64,000 nucleotides of DNA from Anoplopoma fimbria (GCF_027596085.1 NC_072451.1:8456013-8520012), one strand, 5' to 3'; numbered from the stretch's first letter, positions 1 through 12,601 are shown. Numbers and translations: made by a program. Notes: generated by a model from the sequence alone, not told the origin.

Positions 1-374
1 TGCTTTAACCTCTATCAGGAGCCTAGTCTGTCCTAGGGTAAACGCGTCAGCGAAATTTCCATTCTCAGGGTCTAGTTCACTCCCTTGCAGTTGCGCGGGG
101 GAGTGGTTTTGATTTCCTATCTCAGAACCCGGCTCGGGTGCAGCTGAGGGGGAGGAAATGTCAGTGTGAAGTTTTCTAGCCCATTGTCGGAACGCCATTG
201 GGTCCCTGATGCATAATAGGATGTTTAACTGGGGTCCATATTTTTCCCAGGATTGAATGAACGCTAACAGAGAGTCGTCCCCGGTGTACTGGAAGTTTCC
301 ACAAACACAGCGCACCGCCATCCAGGCAAAACGCTGCAGTGAACAATCACATCGAGCACAGGAGCATTCCTGAG
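1..374 (-). other. Unidentified open reading frame, truncated by window edge
   Basis: On the minus strand a frame is open from about 374 (just after a TAA) to position 1 without a stop, about 124 codons. The first Met in frame is near 313. Composition looks coding: a compact first half with several Trp, Phe and Cys residues (W-M-A-V-R, then S-W-E-K-Y-G, then R-Q-W-A-R-K), then a Pro/Ser/Glu-rich stretch. It lies antisense within what should be an intron of the sickle tail gene. An N-terminal gag-like piece of a retroelement or endogenous retrovirus is one possibility; a nested host exon is another. I do not recognise the family. Seen: the open frame. Inferred: retroelement origin. Confidence 0.35.
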
Positions 375-914
375 ATTACTTTGTGACTTGTGTTCTTACT
401 GTTTACGTTACAATCATGGCTACTAAAAATGTGGAATTTGCCTCTGTGATAACTTTCCAGAGTGTTAGTAATGTAAAACGTTCTGCAGTTTTGGCATCTG
501 TTAAGCCACCAACCGATCTGTAACTCAAACTGGATTTCTTGGACCATATTTCATTGTCTCTTTTGAACCTGAAACAACACAACCCCTGCTTTGTTTTAAT
601 GCAGGGCTGTTTTCCATCTGAACATAACATATCAGTGACAAGCCAGCAATGTATCGGTATTTATTTGTCTTTTGTACAGATACTACTACCCAGCACCTGC
701 AAAATGTTTAAAGGTGTGCATGTGCCTCTTGTAGATTGTCCAATAATTCAATTAACCTTTATTTTAAAACTTTTATTTTTATTTGTACTTTTAATAGTTC
801 GTCAATTTAAGACTATCTTGTAGGTAATGGACTTGTATTTTAGTAATAACAATTTTAGACAACTTTTTTCATTTAGAATTATGAAGTGTTTAATATTGCC
901 CTTTCTAATTATAG
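375..914 (+). other. Intron (partial) upstream of first sickle tail exon in window
   Basis: AT-rich DNA without a convincing exon. It ends in a pyrimidine-poor but usable acceptor (TTATAG at 909-914), directly followed by the long open exon. Small open frames here look like noise. Confidence 0.5.
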
Positions 915-2924
915 GTGACTACAATACTGTCAAATAAGAATAATTTACCAGGTGGAAATAAGCAATGGAAAGGAGAAGTGAGGACATCTCAAACATCAAA
1001 GGTGGTCAATCAGAAGCCTTCTGATCTAGCAACATCCGACTACCAGTCAGCCCAGCAGACTGGAATTACAGATGGATGCCCTAATAAACTCATAACAGCA
1101 ACCAGACTGGAAGAACACATTGAAGTTTGGAAAGTCAATGTTAAATCGAATAAGAAGAAGGACACAGAAGAGAATCTGGTTAAACAGGTGCCTTCCTTAA
1201 ACTGTGCAACAGTAGAGAAGGTGGAGGTACCACCACCTGCAGCTTTACAAGATGTTCAGACTGTCCAGAAGAATGAGGAGATTCCAACAACAACCCAAAG
1301 GAAAACTGAGAAGATGGAGGTACTTAGAGTTTCAACTGTTTCAAAAAAAGATCTTTCTGTGAAAAGTCCTGATCAGATTAACAAGGAGGTAGTTGAACAG
1401 TTGTGCTCCCCAACCTCAGCAGAAAAGAAGATCAAGTGTACAACAATTGTTACCCTACAAAAAGAAAATATTAATGCGTCAGACATCACAAGTCCTGACC
1501 AGGCTAATGACAAAGTTGATAACGAGGTACCAACTGAGAAGAAGTCAAATTTGACGGTAGTATTAACTTTACAAAAAGAAAACTCCCTGGAGGACAGGGT
1601 GATAGAGTTCCAGAAGGATAAGTCCCTGAGCTCAGATCAGGAGTGTTTAGCTTCTTCTCCGGTCCTAAAACCTTCACCCAGCTTGACTTACAGCCACAGC
1701 AGCAAGCAGCAGAACCAGGAGGCAACAGCGCATGTATCCAGGGACCAATCACAATACACAGTAGAAGGAAGTAGCCTGAGCCCCGAGATTTTGGACAATG
1801 AGGGACCTCCTCCCCCACCACCTCCGATTGGTAAAATCAGCCTTAAAATCTCCAAGACCAGGAGTCCAAGAATCAGGACACAGTCCAGAGAGGAAGACCT
1901 TGATGAAATGAGTAGATCTCACATACAGACTGCAGATGGGGACGACAGCACTGGTGAACCCACTTATCAGACACATGATAACCAAGGTTTCCAGAACTTT
2001 GATGACTATGATAAGAAACCTATTATCGTTATCTTGAATGAGCCTATGGACATACAGGCAGCCTACAAGCGCCTGTCTACCATCTTAGAATGCGAGGAAG
2101 ATCTTGATGGGATTCTCTCTCCAGAAAATATTGTGGATGAAGAGGAGACAAAACAGGAAAAAGAGAAACAGAATGTGAGAAAAATGTGCATTACTGAAAT
2201 AAATACAGGGTTAGACAGGCTAACCCTCATAGGGCCTCATAATGTCTCAATTCCCCAAAACCAAGACCAGGGTAAACTAGACTCGCTGAGACAGCCAGAG
2301 ACCAAAAGGAAATTCAAATTTAAATTCCCCAAAAACAAACTGGCTGCAATTAGCCAGGCCATTCGTACAGGGACGACCAAATCAGGAAAGAAGACTCTCA
2401 AGGTTGTTGTCTATGAGGAAGAGGAGAGGAAAGCATCGGACAGCCGGCCATTGAAGGAGACTGAGAAGCCAACAACCAACCATCAATCCAAGAGGTTTGA
2501 GATCATCAGTACCAAACAATTCAACTTGGGTGAAGGCAATGCCTGTGACAGACACATCAAGGTCTCCCCTTCCATTGATACCAGACACTCAAAGTCACAA
2601 AGCCGAGTAGAGGAGCTCTGCAGGAGTACGGTTGACTCTATTGACAGTCTAGAAGAGTCTATTACACAGTCGGAAATCAGTGTGGACAGTATGTCTGGCC
2701 CTTCTTCTCCCTCCAGCATTGTGTCCTCACCTCCTCAGTCCCCTGATTCCTCCTTTGACTCCAGTGATAGAGCTCAGCCTAAAGGCAAAGTCAAACGAGA
2801 GAGGGCGAGAAGCCCGTCCAAGAGGCCAGCGTCTCAGATCCTCAAGAGCCCAAATCCACCTCAGAGTAAGAGGGCCAAGCCACAACCTCCATACGACTCA
2901 GGGAAAACCTCCACCAAGAAACAG
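915..2924 (+). CDS. kiaa1217: Sickle tail long exon (2010 nt)
   Basis: Acceptor TATAG ends at 914. The donor is CAG|GTCTGA at 2924/2925; the frame meets TGA inside the donor at 2928-2930, so read-through would stop at once. The exon carries repeated short motifs (KVE/KSP, TLQKEN twice near 1455 and 1570) and the family's conserved AYKRL and KFKFKFP blocks. GTG at 915 is not a start; it is simply the first exon codon. Confidence 0.85.
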
Positions 2925-5900
2925 GTCTGATGTTCCTCCGGCTGCGGAGCTCTCTTCCTTCAGTGATGCTGGGCTGGTGGTGGGCTCTCTACTCTGACTT
3001 TCTGACCCTACGCATATGTGTTTCTTTCTTTCATAGCCAGGGGTCATTTTGTGTCCCTAAGCAAAGTAAGTGGTAATTCGTACCAGAACAGACTTGAACT
3101 GGTTTGACCATGTAGCCTGAAGGTTGATATATTTTCTACAAAGAACGGTTTCCTTTTCTCAGTTATCTCTGCTCATTCAAACATGACCAGTTATGGTTCT
3201 ATAACAAAGGCAGCAAACAAGATTCAACTGGCTCAGGACCGCTAAAAGGACAGTAGCTATGAATAACTACAGTAAATGTGTACACTGACTGAAGAAGAAA
3301 CAGGGTTTTGCCTTGTGTTATCTGCACAAAGTTTGACAGCTGGGCTGTCTGTAATTATTTGCCACAATGAACCACCTGTGCTTACCAGGAACTTTTGTTC
3401 TGTCTGGTATTTTCCTGCACATCCCTCCCTTCCATGAATTGCTGCCTTGGGGTAAAGGGGAATTTTTCGCTAAGTAAAACATTTTCCACTCATGCATCCC
3501 ATTTATTGCCTAATTTGCCCAACACAAATTTCCTGTCTGCTTGCATCCAATCATGTCTTTGATCATGTTGCTTAATATCATCTAATAATATCTATATCTA
3601 TATTTCCCCTCCATGTGCTACTGTGGTTGAATAACTTGGAATACAATGATGTCATAATTGATCTTAACTTGCTGCTTGAATTTGATGCCTTTGACTGTTT
3701 ATTAGTTTTGCAGCTGCTATCGTACTAATGCAGTGTCTCCTACAGGTTTTTCAATGATAGCATAGTTCCAGCCAGTCTGTATTAAATAACCTGTTGTTCA
3801 TGCATTTTCTTGCTAGACCTCCAGCAGCAACTTCAGCTCTTCTGTCCAGCAATCCCACACCAAATCTGGCCACTCGTCTTCCTCTAGCTCACCAGAGATG
3901 ACACCTAAGGGCCAGCAGCAGGCCTCCCAGAAGCAGCCCAGCCAGGTAAATGACCTCTGACAGATCTAAGCATAGCAGCTCTGAGTCAGCAAAGTCTGAG
4001 GGGGAATTACGGTAATACTCCACTAAATGGGTTCTCGATTTATGTTTCTCATATAGCAGGTTAAACAACCTTTTGCCTTTTATTGTGAAGTATCCGTACA
4101 TTCTCTACGTACATTCAAGTCAACTTAACTTAAACCACCCATCATTGATCATCATTCAGTCAATGACAACTCAAACAAACAAATCCCTACCTCAGAAAAT
4201 CATTCATGTTTCCACTTTAAAATAACTCTATCCTCTGAAACTCCAGGTAGATTCTGCTAAACATGTAGTTATACAAATATTCAAATCTCAGTAGACTCTT
4301 GCTGTATATTAAAAGATAATCATATTGACTTAACTTCATCCCTGAGACATGCAAGTAGCAAGCAGAAGCTACAGTTGGGGTTAAGTCCTGTGGAGTAAAT
4401 TCCCATCTTACTAACTTAAACTAGAGAATCAGTCTTCTGAAATGACATCTAAAGAAGACATTATAATTTAACAACCTATAAATAAATAGCTCAGATGAGG
4501 GTGAACTGGGGGCCATCAATTAGAGAGTAGTTAGTCAATAGCTTGGCAAAAGAGTGAATTGTATTTTAGTGATTGCAGTGAGTTTTTAATGTGTTGAGGT
4601 CCTTTCTGTGGTGGTGCATATCTGTCTTATTTTGTGGGTCCTGCTCAAGTTATATCTGTCTGTCACATTCCTCTTCAACTCGTAACACTTATTTCAAGAT
4701 ACACTCCCTGATTTTGTTATAGTACCCATTAATGTCCCAATATCCTAAACTAGCTGTTAATGTTTTACATTTTTCTCGATCAGAGAGTGGATCTTGACCT
4801 GCATGTAACCTGCATGTTAACTGTTGATCCGTTCTTCATCTGGCAGTGAGTTGTGGAAATATTAGTTGGCTTTCAAAAACTCGCAAAACCTCTTTTTCCT
4901 CAAACAAGGACGCACAGAAGCCATCATGTACAAATATTAGTTATCCTCTTGAAACATCCATCAATGATTAACCCTCACATGTATGTCTTCATTAAGTTCT
5001 GCATGCATGTTGTGCTCGTTGGCACCAATGTTTACTGAAAATTTCTTAATAACAATGCTACATTTTTAATTACATGTTTAGTGATTACAAAAAAAATCCA
5101 ACTTATTCTGTAAGGAGACAAAAGTATTATATATATTTTAATATTTTCTGGCAGAGACAGATTGTTCATATAATAACTTTACTTTTTCTACACTGATCCT
5201 GATTCATTTAGGAGAAATTGCGCTGCATTTTGCCAGTCATGTGTGTTATTACTATGTCTTTGGCCAGTATAGTAACTCATTAACTCAAAAATGAACATTA
5301 ATTTAGAATGACGTTCAGCCAGTAAGAGAGGAGTCTCTGTGTTATATGCAGTTAAGCCGAAAACAGAAAATGTCAAATACTGCCAATGACCATAAACATA
5401 GAGAACGTGACAGAGTAGAAAAATGGGGGAAGCCTTCACCATATGTGTTGTTATTACATCAGGAAGCACATGCAGCAACTCCATTTGCACACATGCGTTT
5501 TATGTACAACGGATAAGTGAGAATAGGCTTCACCTGAATCTGAATGAAAGGAGGAGATGCTTTTATGCCTTTTGGTGAATAAAACATATTGGACAATGTC
5601 TGAATGTGATCTTCATCAAGGACGATTCAGGTGTGAAATGACCTGACTAATACAATCTAAAACTAATATAAGTCCCATCAAAACCTCTTTATAATGCAGC
5701 ATTTGTAGAGAGGAGCATCCACCCATCACACGTCAACACTTCAAGCCCCTTTTAAATGAGTCTCTCTATGGCCTTAAGGAGGATCTTTATTCTTCTGGTC
5801 ACTTCCATTGATCCACTTTATTCCAGTCAATGTTGATAAGCCTTCAGTCAGCATTTCCAAAAATCTATTGATTTACTCAAAGGTCACCAGTAAATCCCTA

Positions 5901-7392
5901 ATGCACTGAGCGTTGCCTCTCCTGCATGACTTCAGATAGAGCTGTCAGCTGAAGTGGTGGTCACCCTGGACTTCAGTAGAGGGAGCAGTACCAGAGTCGG
6001 CTCTAGTTCAGGGGTGGATTAGGGCTAAGAAACAAGGGTTTCAGTTTACAGTAAGAAGGCAGATCATTTAGCTGGTGAAATGGTCAAATTCTGACGGTAA
6101 TGCTCCGTCCAGTTGCAATTTGCTATTAAAAAGAAGTTGTTGCAATCGTCATTTCCAGTGATTGCAAAACGGCCGCGTTAATGTGAGACTACACTACCTT
6201 GTCAAGATTCGCCATTGAGTACACAGTGTACATAGTGTACTACATGGAAGTGTACTAACAGAAGTATCTGAATGGAGACACAGCATGAATGTCAGGTGAC
6301 CGACTTGGTGACCAATGGTCAGCCATCTATTTTCTAAGGACGTCTTCACTGAGCCCTTTGTGGGTAGAGCGGCCTCTTAAAACAGACTGTATCACTACAA
6401 GCTTTAGCAAGGTATGGGCTGGCCAAAGCCATAGCAGTAACAGGTATGAGTGGTCGATTGAGTGTTCTTCTCCTCTCATGTGGGCTGTGAGGTGTTGGCT
6501 TTGACTTGCCGTGTTGCGTGGTGTCTGTTTACAGGCTGACAGCAGAAGCAGTAGAGCAGCCGGGGATAGTTCTGTCGTTGCTTTGCGTGCCTCTAAGATC
6601 CCAGCCTTGAGCCATAGCTCTGGGAAACACCCGTCTGCCTCTCTGTCCACTCCTCACTGCTCAGACACCACCGATAGCTTCCAAAACCTCTCCTCCTCCT
6701 CCTCCTCCTCCTCGTCCTCCTCCTCCGCCTCCTCCTCTGCGTCTTCACCTTCAGCTTCTTCCACCTCCTCCTCAGGGAAACAATATATTCTGTCTCCCCC
6801 TGCGTGTCCTTCCCGCCCGTCTTGTCCTTCCTTGGCCCAGCGTTCAAGGCAACAGGATCTATTGTGTCCTCTCTCCTCTTCCTCCTTGGTGAAAAACTCT
6901 TCCTCCGTTTCTCTGTCAGACTCCCCACCTCGCTCCCCCTCTCCTTCCTTGCCTTCATTTTCTTTCTCCAGTCCTCCTCCTCACAAGTCTTTTATCCCGT
7001 CTCTGAATCTGAGTCATCTCCTCCCCTCATCTAGCCAGGTCTTGTCGTCATCCCACGCTAACGTCAGCCCGGCCCAACACGGGCCTCGCAGCAGCAGCAA
7101 ACGCCAGCACCGCCTCGTCCTCACCTCCACCTCCACCTCCACTGCCACCCACCCACACAGCTACTACTCCTCATCCTCACCCTCCTCCTCCTCTCTGTCC
7201 CCCACCTCCTCTTCCTCTTCCCCTCCTTCCCCGTCCTCCTCCCTCCTCCCCACCATGGTGAGTCATGGGGCGAGGAGTATCCAAATGTCAGCTTCCAACC
7301 CCAGCTCACCGGGCCGTGGCAAGAAACGCAGCGGAAGCCAAGCTGGCCGGGTCCTGCGCGCGACGGCAACAGCCTCAAAGGACGCAGCATGA
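915..7392 (+). CDS. kiaa1217: Sickle tail protein homolog (KIAA1217/SKT family), C-terminal part
   Basis: Three exons join in phase 0: 915-2924 (670 codons), 3817-3945 (43) and 6535-7392 (285 plus TGA), giving 998 residues of C-terminal protein; the 5' exons lie outside the window. Family marks in order: a Pro run P(7) near residue 298 before KISLKISKTRSPR; the block KPIIVILNEPMDIQAAYKRL (about 380); KFKFKFPKNKLAAISQAIRTG (about 470) followed by KKTLKVVVYEEEE; a DSIDSLEESI segment (about 590); SKIPALSHSSGK at the start of the last exon; and a Ser-rich tail. These blocks match my memory of vertebrate KIAA1217, a coiled-coil cytoskeleton-associated protein needed for notochord and intervertebral disc development. 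SRCIN1 (p140Cap) is the related alternative, but the KIPAL and AYKRL blocks favour KIAA1217. Human KIAA1217 is on 10p12, so the position beside paxip1 is notable. Confidence 0.85.
2925..3816 (+). other. Sickle tail intron (892 bp)
   Basis: Unique-looking AT-rich DNA between GTCTGA and a TTGCTAG acceptor at 3816. No repeat or ORF of note. Confidence 0.7.
3817..3945 (+). CDS. kiaa1217: Sickle tail 43-codon Ser/Gln-rich exon
   Basis: 129 nt, phase 0 at both ends, starting TSSSNFSSS and ending QKQPSQ, with donor CAG|GTAAAT. Because it is symmetric it could be skipped without changing the frame. Confidence 0.75.
3946..6534 (+). other. Sickle tail intron (2.6 kb)
   Basis: AT-rich, no recognisable repeat family. 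It ends in TTTACAG at 6534. A 100-codon minus-strand open frame at 5188-5490 shows no domain and is taken as chance. Confidence 0.65.
6535..7392 (+). CDS. kiaa1217: Sickle tail terminal coding exon, Ser-rich
   Basis: It starts ADSRSSRAAG and reaches SKIPALSHSSGK within about 25 codons, the family's recognisable block. A (TCC)n tract at 6690-6770 encodes a run of about 30 mostly Ser/Ala residues. It ends at TGA 7390-7392. Much of the exon is C/T-rich, which also produces long basic open frames on the other strand that are shadows. Confidence 0.8.
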   Translation, partial: ADSRSSRAAGDSSVVALRASKIPALSHSSGKHPSASLSTPHCSDTTDSFQNLSSSSSSSSSSSSASSSASSPSASSTSSSGKQYILSPPACPSRPSCPSLAQRSRQQDLLCPLSSSSLVKNSSSVSLSDSPPRSPSPSLPSFSFSSPPPHKSFIPSLNLSHLLPSSSQVLSSSHANVSPAQHGPRSSSKRQHRLVLTSTSTSTATHPHSYYSSSSPSSSSLSPTSSSSSPPSPSSSLLPTMVSHGARSIQMSASNPSSPGRGKKRSGSQAGRVLRATATASKDAA

Positions 7393-8027
7393 CGTTTTCC
7401 TCTACGATTCAGTGTTTAAAAATTGTAAGTGCAGAAGAAATGGATGGGGCATAGCCAAATTGCACTGTTCCTACAGCAATATTGTGTGACGTTTACCTTA
7501 CAATATTTTTGGACAAAGGTGGCTTGCAAAACCTTGGAAAAAAAGTTTGACCTGATATACTTTTTTGTCCAAACCACACTCGTACTACATGACGTGCAGC
7601 TCCACAGTCACCCAGAGAGCCCTACCAAAACATGGCATGGTGGATATTATTGGCTGGTTTTAGCTTATCCTAGATATATCTGTATAGCTGTATAAACTGC
7701 AGCATAGGCACACCAAAGATATATCGAGGTAATTTAAAACCAGTGCTCTCTGGTGGAACACGTCAACTAGTTAGCACTGTTAACTTCAGTTCATTTAGAC
7801 TGAACATATCTTAATCACAGTCTTTAATTACCGAATTTAAAGATTCTCTATACGAAATTCAGAGCATTCATTTTGCACTAAATAACTATTGTCTATGTAA
7901 AGATATAGTGGAGTAATGTCTACCTAAACAGAGGATGAACTCTCTCCCTCTGTGTGTTGTGATCTGAGCTTCTCTCCTTACTTTGTTCACATAGCTGGCC
8001 TGCATCTCATGTTAGTGCATGTGCATA

Positions 8028-8060
8028 CCCCACTGGTAAGCTCCCAGTTTACCAGTGGGG
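8028..8060. repeat. Perfect 12-bp inverted repeat, 9-nt loop
   Basis: CCCCACTGGTAA at 8028-8039 is exactly complementary to 8049-8060. If transcribed in the sickle tail 3' UTR it would form a stable hairpin. Confidence 0.6.
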
Positions 8061-9855
8061 CAAGCAAGTGGGGCTCCCAACTCTGCACTGCGCTCTTACA
8101 GCGGTTACATCTGACAACATTGTCGCCAAAGCGTAGCACCAAACCTGCACCAACACTGCTAGCTCTTCTGAAATGTTGCTGTTGTTTGCACTGTTAGAGC
8201 TGTTAGCACTATTAGCTGCTAGCTACCGGCTCAGCTGTGTCATGCTAAGAGCCTCGTGGAGGCAATCCCTCTGCTCTGAATTTTGAATTAAGAACCATAA
8301 AGACATTTTTATAAGGCTTGTTCATATTTTTTGAATCTTTGTTTTTTAATTTATATTGGAAAATTCAAATTTTTAAATCGGTCAATATTGAATTGGCAAG
8401 TAGAAGAGTAATAAACTTTTGCAACAGGCCATCCCTTTTACTAAGGCATGGCGAGTTTATAGAATTCAATGTGACAGATTTATTGATGCCTTGTTGCTCT
8501 CATTAACACTATCAGCTGTTGTTGTTCTCTTCAACACCACGAACTAGTGAGCTCTGCCGAGCAGATAATCACAACACCAAGCCATCTAAAAATACATAGG
8601 CCATGTTTCCATTCACAAATTGAATGCACCATTTGAAGTATTGCATTTGAAAAGCTGCATTGTGAAACAAACTTTATATGCTCACTTGAGGTGTTTTTCT
8701 CTTGTAAATTCTGACGTAGCGAACAGTATATTCACATGACTGATCAGCTGTTTCTACTGTCAGTGTCTTCTCAGCTCTTCCCATAACAAGTGAATGCTTG
8801 TCTCTGTGAGACATGGCCAACACTAGCTGATGTGAAAGAACAATTCAAACCTAATGGAAACTAATTCCAGTAAAACCAGTTGATGGAAACCATAGACTGT
8901 ATTGATGGAACCATTTCTTGCATTTCTTTGCGACATTTGAAAAAGTTGACAATTGAATGGAAACATGGCTATAGATGGATAAATGTAAAGCCGTTTGCTG
9001 ACTGTCTTACAGTAACATCACCACAGCATATCTGAAGTCACCTGTTAGCTTGTCACCCAGTGAGGCTGTGGATGCTCTGCAAATGAGTATGTTCAAATGA
9101 ATTCAGTTCGACCTGTTTTACTTTGAAAATGTTTATAGAAGATTTTCTACACTTCATCTGTGCTTGCTGATTGGACCTCTGCTCAGGTTAAAGGTGGTGG
9201 AGCTCTGCTGGAAATGTTAAGGCATGTAATTGCATCTACCAATAAGAATAAAAATGGTGCAAGTTGTTCCCATGAATCAAGTGCAACAACACAATCATGA
9301 GAGTCATGATTTGAGACACGCAGTCCTGACATGACGTCTAAGTTGTTTCAATACAATAACACCTAGAAGAAAATTAATATCAGCTGATATGTCCTCAAAC
9401 GTTTAAGCTCATGTATTGACAGCGTTCAGCACTAAACATCCAGTATTGGTTGTGCTCTAGTCACCCATTACTAGTTATTAGCATTAATACATTGGCTTGT
9501 GAGCTACAGCTGAGAAGGTTAGTTCATCAGGAGAGACATCTAGTCAAATAAAAAGTATGATTCTTTTTTGATATTATATAACTGCTTGGTTTGCTTCTAC
9601 TTGAACATTTTCAAACAAGCTTTCCAGCCTTTCCACAACCCGTCCCCAGAGCGGGTTTGAACCTTCTTTTTGATCAGTTTCTTAGGGGTGACACCTGGTG
9701 GACCCCAGCAATGCAACAGAGAGCACCTTTAGTTGTTTTTGTATTTGGAGTGGATACTTTCTGAATGTCTGGACTTGAATGCTTGCAGACAATCAGTGTG
9801 ATTGAATTGCTTCACTGTAGCTCCCTTACAGTATAATGTCACAGGTCAATATAGA

Positions 9856-10065
9856 AAAATATAAATCTAAATATAAGGTTTGGCAGAATCAGGCTGTCTA
9901 TCTGTATCATGTTTTATCTAACAGCGATCTGAATATTGAATAAACGGGTGAACAGTTTATTTTTCCTCTGAAATGCAGTAGAACATCTGATGTTAGATTA
10001 TTGTTAGATTATTGGTGAATGAGATAGAGTATGTGAGGTTTCAATCAACACTGTTGAAAAGATTT
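9856..10065 (+). repeat. Dispersed repeat, copy A
   Basis: This 210-bp stretch recurs in the same orientation at 12602-12800 with roughly 90% identity over its length. Copy A carries an extra tandem GTTAGATTATT. I do not recognise a family; there are no terminal repeats and no tRNA-like head. Confidence 0.75.
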
Positions 10066-11340
10066 TAAAAAGTTGTAATCAACATGCAGAATTTACCCAA
10101 AGACAGTCCTATACAGACTTAACTGGTATACATTCTGTAAAGGTCAAATTTGTACGTGTAGAGTTTTTATGTAGATGAAGTATAATATAGAAATGAAATA
10201 AAGGTATTTTAGACATAGGTAGCGTCTTTGAGCATAGCTGTTGTTTATTGTGCTTATACAGAACCTTTTCTTTTTGTAGTGAGTCTTAGAAGGTGATGTC
10301 AAACAGAAAAAACTTGGTGTTTTTTGTCAAGTTTATTTACACTGCTGAGTTCGTTCATTATCACAGACACCTTCAGACATTCTACGAGGCGAAATCTGTC
10401 AGATGAGAAGATAATTGTCAGAACAGAAGTACGTTCAGAGCATCTATAGCAAGGCTTAGAGTCTACTACATTCACAGAAACTTCTAGTTCAGGTCAATCA
10501 AAGTGAAAATACCCATTCCAAGCTTTCTATTGAAGCCGTCAGTGAACATAAATCAATAGCATGTGAACATTTCTTCATTTATCCTACTATCAGTTTATGA
10601 AGAGGAGGCCTAATGGAGAAAATATCATTTGTATCTGTATGCAAAGCAAAACATAAAAGTCAAACGTAGCACTTTGTTCACTGGAGAAGACGTTCACAGT
10701 GAACATAATCCAGACAGAAATGACATTTCCTCCAAAGGTTTTTTCCACCTGCAGTTTGTCACCAATTTTCACAGAATTTCTCAACACCAATTAACATTTT
10801 CACAATGATAACAGAACTGGCATGCACACACAAACTTAAACAGATGAGGCTGACACTAACTGCTCCTTATACGTATGGCTTCCACAAGCTTTCTCAAATG
10901 TCTTCTTTTCTATGTTGGTGTCAAAGGATAAAATGCCAGAAAGTGTTGGAAGTTGTGATGAAGCTGGAGCTTGAACACATCATGGATCTATCTGTGAACC
11001 AGCCCAGTGGCCAGGAATAAATGTTGGCATTGTACGCTTCTGCAAACCACGGACACTCTGAATGTCTACGTTATTGCATTTGGTCAAAGCAAGTGACTTT
11101 GTTGAGAATTCAGATTGAAAATTGTGTGGTATATTAAAGAATTTTACCAGCACTAAGAACGAGTAGGAGAGCTGGGCGATGGGTCAAACAGGACTTTCAC
11201 CCTAAAGACCGCTCTTCATGTCCCGTGTGAAACCAAAAGCAAACAATGACTTTGGGCTTGTTACATAACAATGTGGCATAACCTTGTATTTATGGTTGTT
11301 AAGTTATTATCTGAACCCAAACAGGGATATTTTCATAACA

Positions 11341-11576
11341 TGAGGCGGCTGTGGCACATGAGGTAGAGCGCTTGTCCCGTAACCACAAGGTTGGTGGTTC
11401 AAACCCCTCCACCGGCAACATGCCGAGGTGTCCTTGAGCAAGACACCTAACCCCAAGTTGCTCCCCGGGCGCTTCATTGCAGCCCACTGCTCCTCTGGGA
11501 TGGGTTAAATGCAGAGAAATAATTTCCCCATTGTGGGACTAATAAAGGCTTAATTATTATTATTATTATTATTATA
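11341..11576 (+). mobile_element. tRNA-derived SINE
   Basis: The head resembles a tRNA: an A-box-like TGGCACATGAGG near 11352 and a B box GGTTCAAACCC at 11396-11406. The body contains GAGCAAGACACCTAACCCC and CCCCATTGTGGGACTAATAAAGG, the core of a common teleost SINE. The 3' end is an (ATT)n tract at about 11553-11575, the usual tail of this type. Confidence 0.85.
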
Positions 11577-12222
11577 ACCTTAACCAATGTGCTTTGCTGC
11601 CTAAATAATGGTGTCAAAACATTAACCATGTCGCAAAGTGTATTTCTGCAAGTGTGATACACGCTGATATGTAACATATTTATGAAACGTATTTATGGCT
11701 CAGAAATGTCCGCATGTATTGTATCCTTGGGTTTGCAGAACATGTTTTCTGGCCACTGGGTTGTACATGACGCTCAGAGAAAAACACTGAGATGATTTGA
11801 TTAATCTTCTCATCTGACTGGGTAGGACTGCAATTATAGTTCATCAAATGTCAGCCCTTCTTTTACAGATTAGTCTTTTCTGTAAGGCAGCAACATGAGC
11901 TTAAAACACCAATGTGTTTGGTTCGACAATGTGATGTAATACACACTGTATGGACCTTTTACTGTGGTCTGTGTATAAAAAAAAACTTTGGAATGTTTAT
12001 TATTCAAACCTAAAGGCACAGTTTAATACAAGTCTTTATTTGTATGTAAATCGTTCTTTTCCTTTGTTGTCGTTGTTGTTGTTTTACCAGAATCTGAACC
12101 TGTGCATGCCTTTGCCACTTTCTCTGTCAGTTTGAAACTTGTTGAGTTTACACGGCTGTAAATAACAGTTTTTTATGCGGTTGGTTGTCATACACTTGAG
12201 CTTCCTGTCAGGTTGGAGAACT

Positions 12223-12228
12223 AATAAA
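12223..12228 (+). terminator. Candidate poly(A) signal of sickle tail gene
   Basis: AATAAA in the context GAACTAATAAAGGGCTTCC, with T/G-rich sequence within 50 bases downstream. Confidence 0.4.
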
Positions 12229-12302
12229 GGGCTTCCAGTGTTGAGATACCAGCTGCTGCTGTCCTGCTTTATTTCACAGTAGAGGGCTGAGTTGTGCCAG
12301 TA

Positions 12303-12340
12303 GAGGACAGTAGAGACACACCGATGTCTCTACTGTCCTC
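12303..12340. repeat. Perfect 16-bp inverted repeat, 6-nt loop
   Basis: GAGGACAGTAGAGACA (12303-12318) is exactly complementary to 12325-12340. It begins 75 bases downstream of the poly(A) signal. Confidence 0.75.
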
Positions 12341-12601
12341 ACACCTGTACACATGGAGTACACACCCCTTCACTACCAATCACAAGATCACACTCAAACT
12401 AATATGTAGGCTGTTTGATATATATTTTAGTAAAAGTAACAAAAACATGTCTGCAAAGCACATTCGTACAAAACAGAGTCAAATATATGCTGAGTGTCTG
12501 CTTGGTAAAGTTTGTTATTATTGGAAATATAAAGTAATAAGTAATAAAATCATGTTAAAAAATGCTTTCTTGAAGAAAAATATGTGATTTCTGTGACGCT
12601 G

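Larger units (their letters stand above)
7393..12245 (+). other. kiaa1217: Probable 3' UTR of the sickle tail gene
   Basis: No further coding exon is visible. Poly(A) signals AATAAA occur at about 10197-10202 and, most convincingly, at 12223-12228 (CTAATAAAGGG), in an AT-rich stretch typical of a transcript end. The region includes a 12-bp hairpin (8028-8060), one copy of a dispersed repeat (9856-10065) and a SINE (11341-11576). If transcribed throughout, the 3' UTR is about 4.8 kb. The extent is inference. Confidence 0.4.

Noticed and set aside
10590..10790. Minus-strand 66-codon frame with KIGDKLQVEKTFGG
   Set aside because: It briefly looked domain-like but matches no family I know and has no flanking exons.
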